A model generated the notes under the pieces. That model was not told the DNA's origin. It saw nothing but the letters and a program-made list of their open reading frames with translations, and did not search any database. This document shows, piece by piece, positions 33,599 to 42,313 of a stretch of 64,000 nt of DNA; within the stretch, counting starts at the first letter, position 1; each line of letters starts with the position of its first letter. The translations under genes and the position numbers were made by a program. The DNA lies in contig NZ_VZOV01000001.1 of the NCBI RefSeq assembly GCF_008801915.1, positions 1 to 64,000 of the forward strand. The letters are read 5' to 3'. Source of the stretch: Cupriavidus gilardii (GTDB lineage Bacteria; Pseudomonadota; Gammaproteobacteria; Burkholderiales; Burkholderiaceae).

Positions 33599-34065
33599 AA
33601 TGCGATCTCCACGAATCCTTTCGCTGTAATCCGGTCGTGGCAAAAACCAAACACGCCAGACCAGTAAGCCTCTCTCTGGAAGCGGTCGCCGCTCCAGGGT
33701 CCCTCCATAAAAAAATCCAGCCCAAACTCACTGTCTACGTGGTCCTTGTCGATTAGCGGTCCAAGGAGTTCTTTTGTAGCCTGTGTCATCTCGCCCTCCA
33801 CTCGGGGATTCCAAAGGATGCAATCGATGTCGCGCGGGCCGGGTTTTTCCGTGGCGAACGAGCCGTCGAGCCAGAGTGTTGCCTTGACACCAAGGGACTG
33901 AAGCCTCTTTATCCAGGCTTCCAGACGAAGGTACAACTCTCGCCGCCGCCCATCGCGCGGAAACCGTTCCACCGCGACGGCGCGAAAGTCCGGAAGCGTA
34001 ATCCTGTGACGCCCGGGAGGCCACAAAGGCGGATAGTCCTGCTTGGGCAAGGCTTGTTCCCTCAC
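33595..34065 (-). CDS. nucleotidyltransferase-like protein (DUF6932 type)
   Basis: A 156-residue protein with a polymerase-beta-type nucleotidyltransferase core. DGSF (G68, S69) is followed by PRDIDCILW with D79 and D81 as the metal ligands. GLDFF with D117 is a candidate third acid. The sequence WPPGRHRITLPDFRAV near the start is typical of DUF6932 proteins. GTG 34065 is the longest start; TTG 34050, with AGGGA upstream, fits the family start better. The gene lies in a locally lower-GC islet. The catalytic residues suggest NMP transfer to an unknown target; a toxin role is inference. Confidence 0.6.
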   Translation of the reverse strand: MREQALPKQDYPPLWPPGRHRITLPDFRAVAVERFPRDGRRRELYLRLEAWIKRLQSLGVKATLWLDGSFATEKPGPRDIDCILWNPRVEGEMTQATKELLGPLIDKDHVDSEFGLDFFMEGPWSGDRFQREAYWSGVFGFCHDRITAKGFVEIAL

Positions 34066-34261
34066 TAGCGAGTGCCTGGCAGTTCGCGCAGTGGGGCACG
34101 ATTTGTCCAGACGGAGCCATTTGCGACCCTTTCATACAGAAAGGAGGTCACGAATATACTGTGCATCCATACAGCCAGTGCGGCGCATCGGGACAAAAAC
34201 GAACAAGAATGCCGATTCGCAGAACTACCGGTCCTTACCCTGTCCGGGTCCATCGCCCTAC

Positions 34262-34276
34262 TAGACGACCGGTCTA
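34262..34276. promoter_or_regulatory. TAGAC-N5-GTCTA operator before the TetR gene
   Basis: TAGACGACCGGTCTA is a dyad 22 bases upstream of the TetR ATG. The same 15 bases, with matching flanks, recur at 34965-34979. The sequence resembles the NemR-type box (TAGACC...GGTCTA), so the TetR protein probably binds both. Confidence 0.75.
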
Positions 34277-34297
34277 ATTCTGCTATCATTCGATCCC

Positions 34298-34891
34298 ATG
34301 CCACCCTCCACCACCGCTGACGTCCGCCAGCACATTCTCGACACGGCCAAGCCGATCATGCTCCGCAAGGGTTTTTCGGCGGTGGGGCTGAACGAGATCT
34401 TGCAGGCCGCCGGGGTGCCGAAGGGGTCGTTCTATCACTATTTCGGCTCGAAGGAAGCGTTTGGCGAGGCGTTGCTCGAATCGTATTTCGCCGACTATCT
34501 GGCGCATCTCGAGCAAATGCTGGTGCGCGGCGAGGGCAGTCATGGCCAGCGGCTTTTGCGCTACTGGACCGAGTGGCAGAACGCGCAGAATGCAGAGGAT
34601 CCGGAGGGCAAATGCCTCGCGGTGAAGCTGGGCGCCGAGGTGTGCGACCTGTCGCAGGCGATGCGCGGCGTGCTGGAGCGCGGCACCGGCCAGATCGTGC
34701 AGCGGCTGGCGGCCTGTATCGAAGCGGGTTTGCGCGATGGCTCGCTGCGCGGAATCGACGACCCGTATGAGCTGGCGACCACGCTGTACCAGTTATGGCT
34801 CGGCGCCACGCTGTTGGGGAAATTCCGGCAGGACGGCAAGCCGTTTGCGCTGGCGATGGCCGCGACGCGGCAATTGTTGAAGCTGTCGTAG
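34298..34891 (+). CDS. TetR-family regulator (NemR-like)
   Basis: A 197-residue repressor. The N-terminal HTH (about 10-55, GLNEILQAAGVPKGSFYHYFGSK) is of the TetR type. The C-terminal ligand domain includes GKCLAVKLGAEVCDLSQAM, the pattern seen in NemR-like sensors where a Cys (here near residue 107) reacts with electrophiles. It is followed by a DJ-1/PfpI gene and an Old Yellow Enzyme gene. Matching operators precede both the regulator and the DJ-1 gene, indicating autoregulation and control of the detoxification genes. Confidence 0.82.
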   Translation: MPPSTTADVRQHILDTAKPIMLRKGFSAVGLNEILQAAGVPKGSFYHYFGSKEAFGEALLESYFADYLAHLEQMLVRGEGSHGQRLLRYWTEWQNAQNAEDPEGKCLAVKLGAEVCDLSQAMRGVLERGTGQIVQRLAACIEAGLRDGSLRGIDDPYELATTLYQLWLGATLLGKFRQDGKPFALAMAATRQLLKLS

Positions 34892-34925
34892 CAAAGCAGG
34901 GCCGGCGGAAAAGAAGCCGCCGGTG

Positions 34926-34953
34926 GCGACGCGGAAGGCGCGTCGCTTTTTTT
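34926..34953 (+). terminator. Rho-independent terminator after the TetR gene
   Basis: GCGACGCG (34926-34933) and CGCGTCGC (34939-34946) pair around a 5-base loop, followed by seven T. It separates the regulator transcript from the DJ-1 gene, which has its own operator. Confidence 0.8.
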
Positions 34954-34964
34954 GACTTCGTTAC

Positions 34965-34979
34965 TAGACGACCGGTCTA
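34965..34979. promoter_or_regulatory. second TAGAC-N5-GTCTA operator, before the DJ-1 gene
   Basis: An exact copy of the site at 34262-34276, 41 bases upstream of the DJ-1/PfpI start. Two identical sites flanking the regulator gene give strong support for a local regulon. Confidence 0.75.
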
Positions 34980-35019
34980 ATTCCGGTCTTCGTCCGACTG
35001 AACCGACAAGGATTCGCAC

Positions 35020-35709
35020 ATGAAACTGCTGATCGTACTGACTTCGCATGACCGTCTTGGCGACACCGGCCAGAAGACCGGCTTCTGGCTGGAAGAGCTG
35101 GCGGCGCCGTACTACGTGTTTCGTGATCAGGGCGTCGACATCACGCTGGCATCGCCCCAGGGCGGACAGCCGCCGCTGGATCCGAAGAGCAGCGACCCGG
35201 CCTCGCAGACCGACGCCACCCGGCGTTTCGAGGCCGATGCCGAGGCCCGCGCCGCGCTGTCCTCGACGCGCAAGCTGGCCGACGTGTCGATCGACGATTT
35301 CGATGCGGTGTTTTACCCGGGCGGCCACGGCCCGCTGTGGGATCTCGCCGAAGACCGCCATTCGATCACGCTGATCGAACGCGCCATCGCCGCCGGCAAG
35401 CCGGTCGCGGCGGTGTGCCATGCGCCGGGCGTCCTCCGCCATGTCAAGGGCCCTGACGGCAATCCGCTGGTCCACGGCAAGGCGGTGACGGGCTTTTCGA
35501 ATACCGAGGAAGCGGCGGTCGGCCTGACCGATGTGGTGCCCTTCCTGGTCGAGGACGTGCTGAAGGCCAATGGCAGCCGCTACGAGAGGGCCGCCGACTG
35601 GCAGCCGCATGCCGTCACCGACGGCCTGCTGATCACCGGCCAGAATCCGGCCTCGTCGGAGGCCGTCGCGCATGCGTTGCTGGACGCCGTGGCGGTACGA
35701 GGCCGTTGA
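35020..35709 (+). CDS. DJ-1/PfpI family protein (glyoxalase III/Hsp31-like)
   Basis: A 229-residue type 1 glutamine-amidotransferase-like protein. The nucleophile elbow AVCHAPGVL (Cys about residue 134, followed by His) and YPGGHGPLWDL match the Hsp31/YajL-like class that converts methylglyoxal or repairs glycated groups. It lies under its own operator between the TetR gene and the Old Yellow Enzyme gene, so it probably serves aldehyde and electrophile detoxification. Confidence 0.85.
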   Translation: MKLLIVLTSHDRLGDTGQKTGFWLEELAAPYYVFRDQGVDITLASPQGGQPPLDPKSSDPASQTDATRRFEADAEARAALSSTRKLADVSIDDFDAVFYPGGHGPLWDLAEDRHSITLIERAIAAGKPVAAVCHAPGVLRHVKGPDGNPLVHGKAVTGFSNTEEAAVGLTDVVPFLVEDVLKANGSRYERAADWQPHAVTDGLLITGQNPASSEAVAHALLDAVAVRGR

Positions 35710-35799
35710 GCCGGCCGCCTTTTCCCCATTTGCCAATCTGGCAATTTGCTGTTTTGCCTTACCCGCTGCTGTTTCGATCTCACTGAAGGAAAACGATAG

Positions 35800-36897
35800 A
35801 TGTCCGCGCTGTTCCAACCGTTCAAACTGAAAGATGTCACGCTGCGCAACCGGATCGCGGTGCCGCCGATGTGCCAGTACGTCGCCGAGGATGGCGTCAT
35901 CAACGACTGGCACAAGGTGCACCTGGCCGGCATCGCGCGCGGCGGCGCGGGTCTGGTGATCGCCGAGGCGACCGCCGTTTCGCCGGAAGGCCGTATTACG
36001 CCGGGATGCGCCGGCCTGTGGAACGACAGGCAGGCAGAAGCCCTGGCTCCGGTCGTGGGCGCGATCAAGGCCGCCGGTGCGGTGCCCGGCATCCAGATCG
36101 GCCATGCGGGACGCAAGGCCAGCGCCAACCGGCCCTGGGAAGGCGATGATCACATTCCCGAGGGGGATCCGCGCGGCTGGCAGACCATCGCGCCGTCGGC
36201 CGTTGCCTTCGGGGCCGGCCTGCCGAAGGTGCCGCGCGCGATGACGCTCGACGATATCGCTCGTGTCCGCGCCGATTTTGTCGCAGCGGCCGAACGGGCA
36301 CGCGACCTCGGCTTCGAATGGCTGGAGTTGCATTTCGCGCATGGCTATCTGGCGCAGAGCTTCTTCTCGCCGCACTCCAACCAGCGCGATGACGCGTACG
36401 GCGGCTCCGCCGAGAACCGCGGCCGCTTCCTGGTCGAGACGCTGGCGGCGGTGCGCAAGGTCTGGCCCGAGCGCCTGCCGTTGACCGCGCGTTTTGGGGT
36501 GATCGAATACGACGGCCGCGACGAGGAAACGCTGAGCGAAGCGATCGCGCTGACGCAGCGGCTCAAGCAGGAAGGGCTGGACATGCTCAGCGTCAGCGTC
36601 GGCTTTTCGACGCCGGAGGCCAACATTCCATGGGGGCCGGCATTCCTTGCGCCGGTGGCCGAGCGGGTGCGGCGCGAGACCGGCCTGCCGGTGGCGTCGG
36701 CCTGGGGCATCGATACGCCGCAGCTCGCCGAACGCGTCGTCGCCCAGCAGCAGCTGGATCTGGTGATGGTCGGTCGTGCCCATCTGGCCGATCCGCACTG
36801 GCCGTACCACGCGGCCAAGGTGCTCGGTGTGGACCGCCCTTCGTGGACCCTGCCCGCGCCGTACGCGCACTGGCTCGAGCGCTACAAGGTCGCCTGA
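35800..36897 (+). CDS. Old Yellow Enzyme family NAD(P)H:flavin oxidoreductase (XenA/YqjM-like)
   Basis: A 365-residue FMN-dependent ene-reductase in the short class II group. FMN and substrate motifs are visible: NRIAVPPMCQYVAEDG (with the Cys that tunes the flavin at residue 25), GIQIGHAGRKAS, LELHFAHGYLAQSFFSP and SAENRGRF. It reduces activated alkenes, quinones or nitro compounds with NADPH. GGAAA lies before the ATG. It is 90 bases after the DJ-1 gene and probably in the same transcript, under NemR-like control. Confidence 0.9.
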   Translation: MSALFQPFKLKDVTLRNRIAVPPMCQYVAEDGVINDWHKVHLAGIARGGAGLVIAEATAVSPEGRITPGCAGLWNDRQAEALAPVVGAIKAAGAVPGIQIGHAGRKASANRPWEGDDHIPEGDPRGWQTIAPSAVAFGAGLPKVPRAMTLDDIARVRADFVAAAERARDLGFEWLELHFAHGYLAQSFFSPHSNQRDDAYGGSAENRGRFLVETLAAVRKVWPERLPLTARFGVIEYDGRDEETLSEAIALTQRLKQEGLDMLSVSVGFSTPEANIPWGPAFLAPVAERVRRETGLPVASAWGIDTPQLAERVVAQQQLDLVMVGRAHLADPHWPYHAAKVLGVDRPSWTLPAPYAHWLERYKVA

Positions 36898-36908
36898 GCG
36901 TGACCAAG

Positions 36909-36926
36909 GCCCCGCCACGGCGGGGC
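36909..36926. terminator. symmetric hairpin between convergent genes
   Basis: GCCCCGCC-AC-GGCGGGGC lies between the convergent Old Yellow Enzyme and RhtA-like genes. The stem is perfect but there is no T-run, so it may act only with other factors. Confidence 0.45.
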
Positions 36927-36937
36927 GTCGCGCGTGC

Positions 36938-37843
36938 TCAAGCGGCGGTGCCGGTGCCGCGCGCGTCCGCCTTGGCCGGGCGGCGCGCGCCCGCCGTCGC
37001 GGTGCAGCCAATCGAAGCGACGATGATGCAGCCGATCGCCAGCCACTGCGTGGCGCTCAGCTGCTCGTGCAGCATCACCAGTCCCGCCAACGCGCCCATC
37101 GCCGGCTCCATGCTGAGCAGGATGCCGAAGGTCCGCCGCGGCAATCGCTTGAGCGCGACCATCTCCAGCGAATACGGAATCGCGCTGGACAGCACGCCCA
37201 CGGCCAGCCCGGCCAGCAGCAGCGCCGGGCTGAACAGCGCCGTGCCCGCATGGGCCAGGCCGAACGGGAATACCACCAGCGACGCCATCAGCAAGCCTAG
37301 CGAAGTCGCCTGGCCCCCGTGCGCATTGCCGGCGCGTTGGCCGAAGATGATGTAGAGCGCCCAGCCGACCCCGGCCGCGAGCGCGTAGCCGATACCGACC
37401 GGATCGAGATTGTCGGTGTGTTCCCGCAGCGGCAGCAGCAACAGCAGTCCCGCCACCGCGAAGGCGATCCAGACGAAATCGATCGCCCGCCGCGACGAGG
37501 CGATGGCCACGGCCAGCGGTCCGGTAAATTCGATCGCAATCGCCAGTCCAAGCGGCACCGTCCGCAGCGACATATAGAACATCAGATTGGTCGCGCCCAG
37601 CGCCGCGCCGTACAGCGCAATGGCGCGCGCATCCGCCCCCTTCAGCGGCCACCGCCACGGCCGCCACGCCACCAGCAGGATCAGCGCGGAAAACCCGACC
37701 CGCAGCGCGGTAGTGCCCTGCGCGCCGACCGCATCGAACAGGCTTTTGGCAAACGACGTGCCGACGCACAGCGATGCCATCGACCCCATCAGGGCAAGCA
37801 CGGCGGGCAGGGTGGAGCGGTCTTGGGACGATGGGGAGGACAC
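36938..37843 (-). CDS. EamA-family exporter (RhtA-like)
   Basis: A 301-residue ten-span inner-membrane protein. The motifs SMASLCVGTSFAKSLFDAVG (first span), PLGLAIAIEFTGPLAVA and SSAIPYSLEMVALKRLP are those of RhtA, the threonine/homoserine exporter. Substrate is inferred from the family. The last residues (ADARGTGTAA) are a short tail. It is convergent with the Old Yellow Enzyme gene. Confidence 0.85.
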   Translation of the reverse strand: MSSPSSQDRSTLPAVLALMGSMASLCVGTSFAKSLFDAVGAQGTTALRVGFSALILLVAWRPWRWPLKGADARAIALYGAALGATNLMFYMSLRTVPLGLAIAIEFTGPLAVAIASSRRAIDFVWIAFAVAGLLLLLPLREHTDNLDPVGIGYALAAGVGWALYIIFGQRAGNAHGGQATSLGLLMASLVVFPFGLAHAGTALFSPALLLAGLAVGVLSSAIPYSLEMVALKRLPRRTFGILLSMEPAMGALAGLVMLHEQLSATQWLAIGCIIVASIGCTATAGARRPAKADARGTGTAA

Positions 37844-38019
37844 GATTTCTTGTTGTTCAACTCGGCCGGCGAGCCGAGGGCTGGAACGATGCCGGCACGG
37901 AATAGGGAAGCCGCAAGTGTAGTGGAAGGTGGGGTGCGGGGCACACCGCGGGATGGGTGGAGTCTGGTTGCGCGGAACGACGCTGATCCGCTACCGGGGC
38001 AATTCACTTGGGGCCACGG

Positions 38020-38304
38020 CTACTGCGCCTCCGCGCTCCGCGCCGGCCCCGGTTGCGTTTCCCCGTTCTGTTCGATCTGCCTGGCCTTGCGCATCCCGCG
38101 CAGATTGAGCGCGGCCAGCGCGAACTGCAGCACCACCAGGGCGTAGGCGCTGGTGTGCAGGCCCCATACGACCCACAGCGCGTTGCTCAGCAGGAAGATC
38201 CAGAAGCCGATCTTCCGGCGCGTGGCGACTCGCGAACCGATCAGCCAGGTGGCCGCGACGGTGATGGCCATCGCGGGCCATTGCAGCATGTCGATCCAGT
38301 CCAT
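38020..38304 (-). CDS. small membrane protein with three predicted spans
   Basis: A 94-residue inner-membrane protein with spans at about 9-23, 34-50 and 53-70, and a charged tail. The segment RRKIGFWIFLLSNALWVVWG resembles half-transporters of the SWEET/PnuC kind often labelled amino acid transporter in Burkholderiales, but function is not established. It lies alone between two other minus-strand genes. Confidence 0.65.
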   Translation of the reverse strand: MDWIDMLQWPAMAITVAATWLIGSRVATRRKIGFWIFLLSNALWVVWGLHTSAYALVVLQFALAALNLRGMRKARQIEQNGETQPGPARSAEAQ

Positions 38305-38440
38305 CGCCTCTCCCGGTTGCGTGCCGGCCCATGCGGGCCAAACGTGGCCAGCATAGGCGGGCGCGGCGATGTCAGGACACCGGCGTCGGGCCGCATCGGC
38401 TGTCAGCCGATTCCGACAGCGACGCCGTTCGCACCTGCGA

Positions 38441-38863
38441 TCAGCTGGCGAAGGTGACGTAGCCCTCGGGCGAGATCGGCCAGGCGGGGTTGTAGGCGAC
38501 TTCCCAGAGATGTCCGTCCGGATCGGCGAAATAGCCGGAATAGCCGCCCCACGGCAAGGCGCGCGCCGGCGATACCAGTGCCGCGCCGCTGGCGACTGCC
38601 TGCGCGATCAACCGGTCCACTTCCTCGGGCGATTCGACGTTGTGGCCGAGCGCAGAGCCGCGCGCGCCCGGGCTCGATGGACCATGGATTTCCGCTTCGA
38701 ATGAGCTCTTGTTCCACAGGCCGACGATAAAGCCGTTGAACTGGAAGAACGCGATATCGCCGTTGTCGAATACCGGCGACCAGCCCAGTCCACCGCAATA
38801 GAACGCCTTGGCGCGGTCGAGATCGGCGACGGGCAGGGTAACGACGGAGATGCTCTGTTTCAT
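38441..38863 (-). CDS. VOC-family protein (glyoxalase-like)
   Basis: A 140-residue VOC-fold protein. It begins MKQSISVVTLPVADLDRAKAFY and ends with YSGYFADPDGHLWEVAYNPAW, the two ends of the beta-alpha-beta modules. GHxWE near residue 121 supplies a candidate metal-ligand Glu. Close relatives are annotated only as glyoxalase/bleomycin-resistance proteins; substrate unknown. ATG 38863 matches the family start. Confidence 0.82.
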   Translation of the reverse strand: MKQSISVVTLPVADLDRAKAFYCGGLGWSPVFDNGDIAFFQFNGFIVGLWNKSSFEAEIHGPSSPGARGSALGHNVESPEEVDRLIAQAVASGAALVSPARALPWGGYSGYFADPDGHLWEVAYNPAWPISPEGYVTFAS

Positions 38864-39376
38864 GATGGCCTCGCTGAATGGGCGGAACGGCATGCCGATG
38901 CGGCAGCCGGACCAGCGTCGAACGAAAGGCATCGCCGCAACAAGCGGGCAGGGATCGAGGCGGCAGACGAAGTGGACGCGCGCGACCCAGCCCGCTCGCA
39001 CGCGGGCGAAGGTCGCGGGTCGGCGGGCGCCGACAGAACTCCGGGAGCCGGAGCGGGCGGACTAACCGATACCGCCGCTGTCTTTTTCGACCGTGCGATT
39101 TTAGCGCTTGGCGGTGGCGATACGGGCAAATCCTGCTTGCCTTTGCCTCCAATGTCCGGGCGGCGGCGTGGCTTTACATTTGCCGACCTCGTGCCTTAAA
39201 TGTTCCGCACCAGCGCCCTCCGCCGATCCCGCCTTCCACCCTCATCCCTCGCAGGTCGCAGACCGATCGATCCGGGCACACACACCACGTGATGGCCATC
39301 ACCCCGCCACCGCGCGGCCTCCAGGCCGGACAGCCTGTCGAGGACGCTGCGTCCAGAGCAAGACGAGAGGTGCGCC
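38864..39376. other. 513-base stretch without a recognised gene
   Basis: No RNA gene, repeat array or convincing terminator is visible. Short Arg-rich frames on both strands have no family resemblance. It probably holds the divergent promoters of the VOC gene and the flavin oxidase gene. A short CCCGC/GCGGG hairpin near 38989-39005 is the only structure seen. Confidence 0.4.
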
Positions 39377-40765
39377 ATGACCAGTGCGAGCAGGGAAACC
39401 ATCGACCAATGGAAGTCGGGGATGCGGGGAGCAGTGTTGCAGGCCGACGATCCCGGTTATGAGGAAGCGAGAAAGGTGTGGAATGCCACGGTGGATTGCC
39501 GGCCGACAGCGATCGCGCGCTGTGCCGGCGCCGCCGACGTGATCAGCGCGATCGGCTTTGCCGCAACACATGGCATGCGCGCGGCGGTGCGGGGCGGCGG
39601 CCACAACATTGCCGGCACGGCGGTCTGCGACGAGGGGCTGGTGCTCGATTTATCCGGCATGCGGTCGGTCGTGGTCGATCCGCAGGCACGGGTCGCCTGG
39701 GTCGAGCCCGGTGCGACGCTGGCCGATTTCGACCACGAGGCGCAGGCATTCGGGCTGGCGACGCCGCTGGGCATCAATTCGACGACCGGCGTTGCGGGGC
39801 TGACGTTGGGCGGCGGTTTTGGCTGGATCAGCCGCAAATATGGGACGACGGTGGACAACCTGCTCGGCGCGCACATGATCACCGCCGATGGAAGGCACCA
39901 CCGTGTCGATGCCGACAACGATCCCGACCTGTTCTGGGCCATCCGGGGCGGCGGCGGCAACTTCGGCGTGGTCACGCAGTTCGAGTTCGAGCTGCATCCG
40001 GTCGGCCCCGAGATCTACGGCGGCCTGGTGGTGTACCCGTTCGAGCAGGCCGCACAGGTGTTTCCGCGCTATCGCGACTTCATGGACGCCGCCCCGGACG
40101 AGCTCACGGTATGGGCCGTGTTCCGGCTGGCGCCGCCGCTGCCCTTCCTGCCGGCCGAGGTGCACGGCAAGCCGGTGATGGTGCTGGCCAGCTGCTATAT
40201 CGGCCCGTCGGCGCAAGGTGCCGGCGCCATCGCGCCGATCCGCGAATTCGGTCAGCCCTATGGCGAGCATCTGGGGGCGATGCCCTATGCCGCCTGGCAG
40301 AAGGCCTTCGATCCGCTGCTGACGCCGGGCGCGCGCAATTACTGGAAGTCGCACAATTTCTCGCGGCTCGACGACGGCATGCTGGCCGTGCTGGAAGACG
40401 GGCTGGCGACGTTGCCATCGCCGGAATGCGAAATCTTCATCGGAGCGCTGGGCGGACGGGTCGGCCGCGTGCCGGTCGATGCCACCGCCTATGCGCATCG
40501 CGACGCCAACTTCGTGATGAATATCCACGGCCGTTGGCAGCAGGCCGACGACGACCAGCGCTGCATCCAGTGGACGCGCGGCCTGTTCGAGGCGCTGACG
40601 CCATTCGCGCTGGGAAGCGTCTACGTGAATTTCCTGACGCAGGACGAAACGGCGCGGGTCGATGCGGCGTATGGCGCCAACTATGCGCGGCTGGCGCAGA
40701 TCAAGCGCGAATACGATCCGGACAATCTGTTCCGCGGCAACCAGAACATCCGTCCGGCGCAATAA
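39377..40765 (+). CDS. FAD-linked oxidase with BBE domain
   Basis: A 462-residue flavoprotein of the vanillyl-alcohol oxidase/6-hydroxynicotine oxidase group. The PCMH FAD domain spans about 35-210 (RAAVRGGGHNIAGTAV with the His that usually carries FAD, and GINSTTGVAGLTLGGGFGW). The BBE C-terminal motif is YDPDNLFRGNQNIRP at the end. The GGGFGW site has no Cys, so flavin attachment is probably through one bond only. Such enzymes oxidise sugars, alkaloids or aromatic alcohols; substrate unknown. The MFS gene that follows is on the opposite strand. Confidence 0.85.
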   Translation: MTSASRETIDQWKSGMRGAVLQADDPGYEEARKVWNATVDCRPTAIARCAGAADVISAIGFAATHGMRAAVRGGGHNIAGTAVCDEGLVLDLSGMRSVVVDPQARVAWVEPGATLADFDHEAQAFGLATPLGINSTTGVAGLTLGGGFGWISRKYGTTVDNLLGAHMITADGRHHRVDADNDPDLFWAIRGGGGNFGVVTQFEFELHPVGPEIYGGLVVYPFEQAAQVFPRYRDFMDAAPDELTVWAVFRLAPPLPFLPAEVHGKPVMVLASCYIGPSAQGAGAIAPIREFGQPYGEHLGAMPYAAWQKAFDPLLTPGARNYWKSHNFSRLDDGMLAVLEDGLATLPSPECEIFIGALGGRVGRVPVDATAYAHRDANFVMNIHGRWQQADDDQRCIQWTRGLFEALTPFALGSVYVNFLTQDETARVDAAYGANYARLAQIKREYDPDNLFRGNQNIRPAQ

Positions 40766-40832
40766 GGCGTCGCGCACGTCGGCGCGCATGAAGTGTCACC
40801 ATCGCGCTGCCCGACGCCGTGCGTGACGCGGC

Positions 40833-42080
40833 CTAGCCCGTCGCCATCCGCGGCGGCCTAGGCCGCGTGACGACGGCGAACGCGATCTGCGCGAGGCCGG
40901 CGGCCAGGCCCAGCGATACGCCGACCTGCCATGCCAGCGTGTACGAGCCGAGCGCGTCGAACAGCAGGCCGCCGCCGAAGGCGCCGACGAAGCTGCCGAT
41001 CTGGTGGCTGAAGAACGCCACGCCGCCCAGCATCGCCTGCCAGCGCAGCCCGAAGGTCTCCGCGATCCAGCCGGCAACCAGCGGTGCCACGCCGAGCCAC
41101 AGGAAGCCCATCACCGCGGCGAACAGCAGCGTGCTTTCCGGCGTCGGCGCCGACGAGAAGTACCAGATCAGCGCCAGCGAGCGCAGCGTGTAGATCCCGC
41201 CGAGCAGCAGCAGCTTGTTGACGCGCCCGCCGGCCCAGCCGAAGAACAGGCTGCCCAGCACATTGAAGCCGCCGATCACGCCGAGCGCCTGCGCGCTCAG
41301 CATCGCGTCCATGCCGCAGACATCGAGATAGGACGGCAGATGCGTGGTCAGGAAGACCAGCTGCATGCCGCAGACGAAGTACGCCAGCGCCATCACGAGG
41401 AAGGGCGCATGGCGCAGCGCGGTCCCCAGCGCCTGTCGGGCGTTCTGTTCGATGCCGCTCGGCGACACCGGCGCCGGCAGCCGGTCGACCCGGCCGGCGA
41501 ACCACGCGGCCGGCAGCATCGCCAGCGCCAGCACGACGAAGGCGACCATGCCGACGCGCCAGCCGTAGCCCTGCGCTACGACCTGTCCGATCGGCGCGGC
41601 GATCAGCGCGCCCAGCGACCCCGCGGCCGACACGATGCCCAGCACCGTGCTGCGCAGCGTCGGCGAGATCGGGCGGGCGGCGACCGCCATCGCGATCGCG
41701 CTGCCGGTGCAGGCCATCGAGGCGCCGATCGCGACGCCGGCGCCCAGCGTGACGCCGATCATCCCTTCGGCCCCGGCAAGCAAGGCCAGCCCCAGCACAT
41801 AGAGCGAGGCCCCGCTCATCATCAGCGGGCGAAAGCCCACCCGCACCGCCCACGCGCCGGCGATCGGCTGCAGCAATCCCCAGGCGAGGTTCTGCACCGC
41901 GATCGCGACGGTGAAGTCCGATACCGAGATGCCGATATCGCGCGTCAGCGGCGGCATGAAGATGCCCAGGCTTTGCCGCAGGCCCATCGCCAGGCTCAGC
42001 ATCACGGAGGCGCCGATCAGGATCGGCAGGGCGGGGCGCAGCTCGCTGAGCAGCGAGGGGTTCAGGCGGGAGGAAGGCAC
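40833..42080 (-). CDS. MFS transporter
   Basis: A 415-residue twelve-span permease with the MFS loop between spans 2 and 3 degraded (GAWAVRVGFRPLMMSG). The opening (GASVMLSLAMGLRQSLGIFMPPLTRDIG) and the middle (AYFVCGMQLVFLTTHLPSYL) match the oxalate/monocarboxylate-like MFS subgroup widespread in Burkholderiales. Substrate unknown. GTG 42080 just before PSSRLNPSLLSEL is my preferred start; the longer frame to 42212 is Arg-rich and overlaps the RecQ promoter side. The last residues are a basic tail. Confidence 0.78.
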   Translation of the reverse strand: MPSSRLNPSLLSELRPALPILIGASVMLSLAMGLRQSLGIFMPPLTRDIGISVSDFTVAIAVQNLAWGLLQPIAGAWAVRVGFRPLMMSGASLYVLGLALLAGAEGMIGVTLGAGVAIGASMACTGSAIAMAVAARPISPTLRSTVLGIVSAAGSLGALIAAPIGQVVAQGYGWRVGMVAFVVLALAMLPAAWFAGRVDRLPAPVSPSGIEQNARQALGTALRHAPFLVMALAYFVCGMQLVFLTTHLPSYLDVCGMDAMLSAQALGVIGGFNVLGSLFFGWAGGRVNKLLLLGGIYTLRSLALIWYFSSAPTPESTLLFAAVMGFLWLGVAPLVAGWIAETFGLRWQAMLGGVAFFSHQIGSFVGAFGGGLLFDALGSYTLAWQVGVSLGLAAGLAQIAFAVVTRPRPPRMATG

Positions 42081-42313
42081 GGCGGGGCTGTCTCGGCGAG
42101 TCTTGTCGTTATGGGTATGGAGGAACTGCGTGGCCCGGAAGGGCTTGCGGCGCGGCGGCGCGAGGCGGCGGGCGGGGCATGTCCAGGGACGACCGAGCGT
42201 AAGTCCGTCCATTCGGGGGTGTCAATTTTTCTCAAAGACGGACCGCGGCGGCCGCATCGTGGAACGAGCGCAGCAGCGGCGTGCGGCACGGAAATTGCTG
42301 CCGCCGCTCTGAC

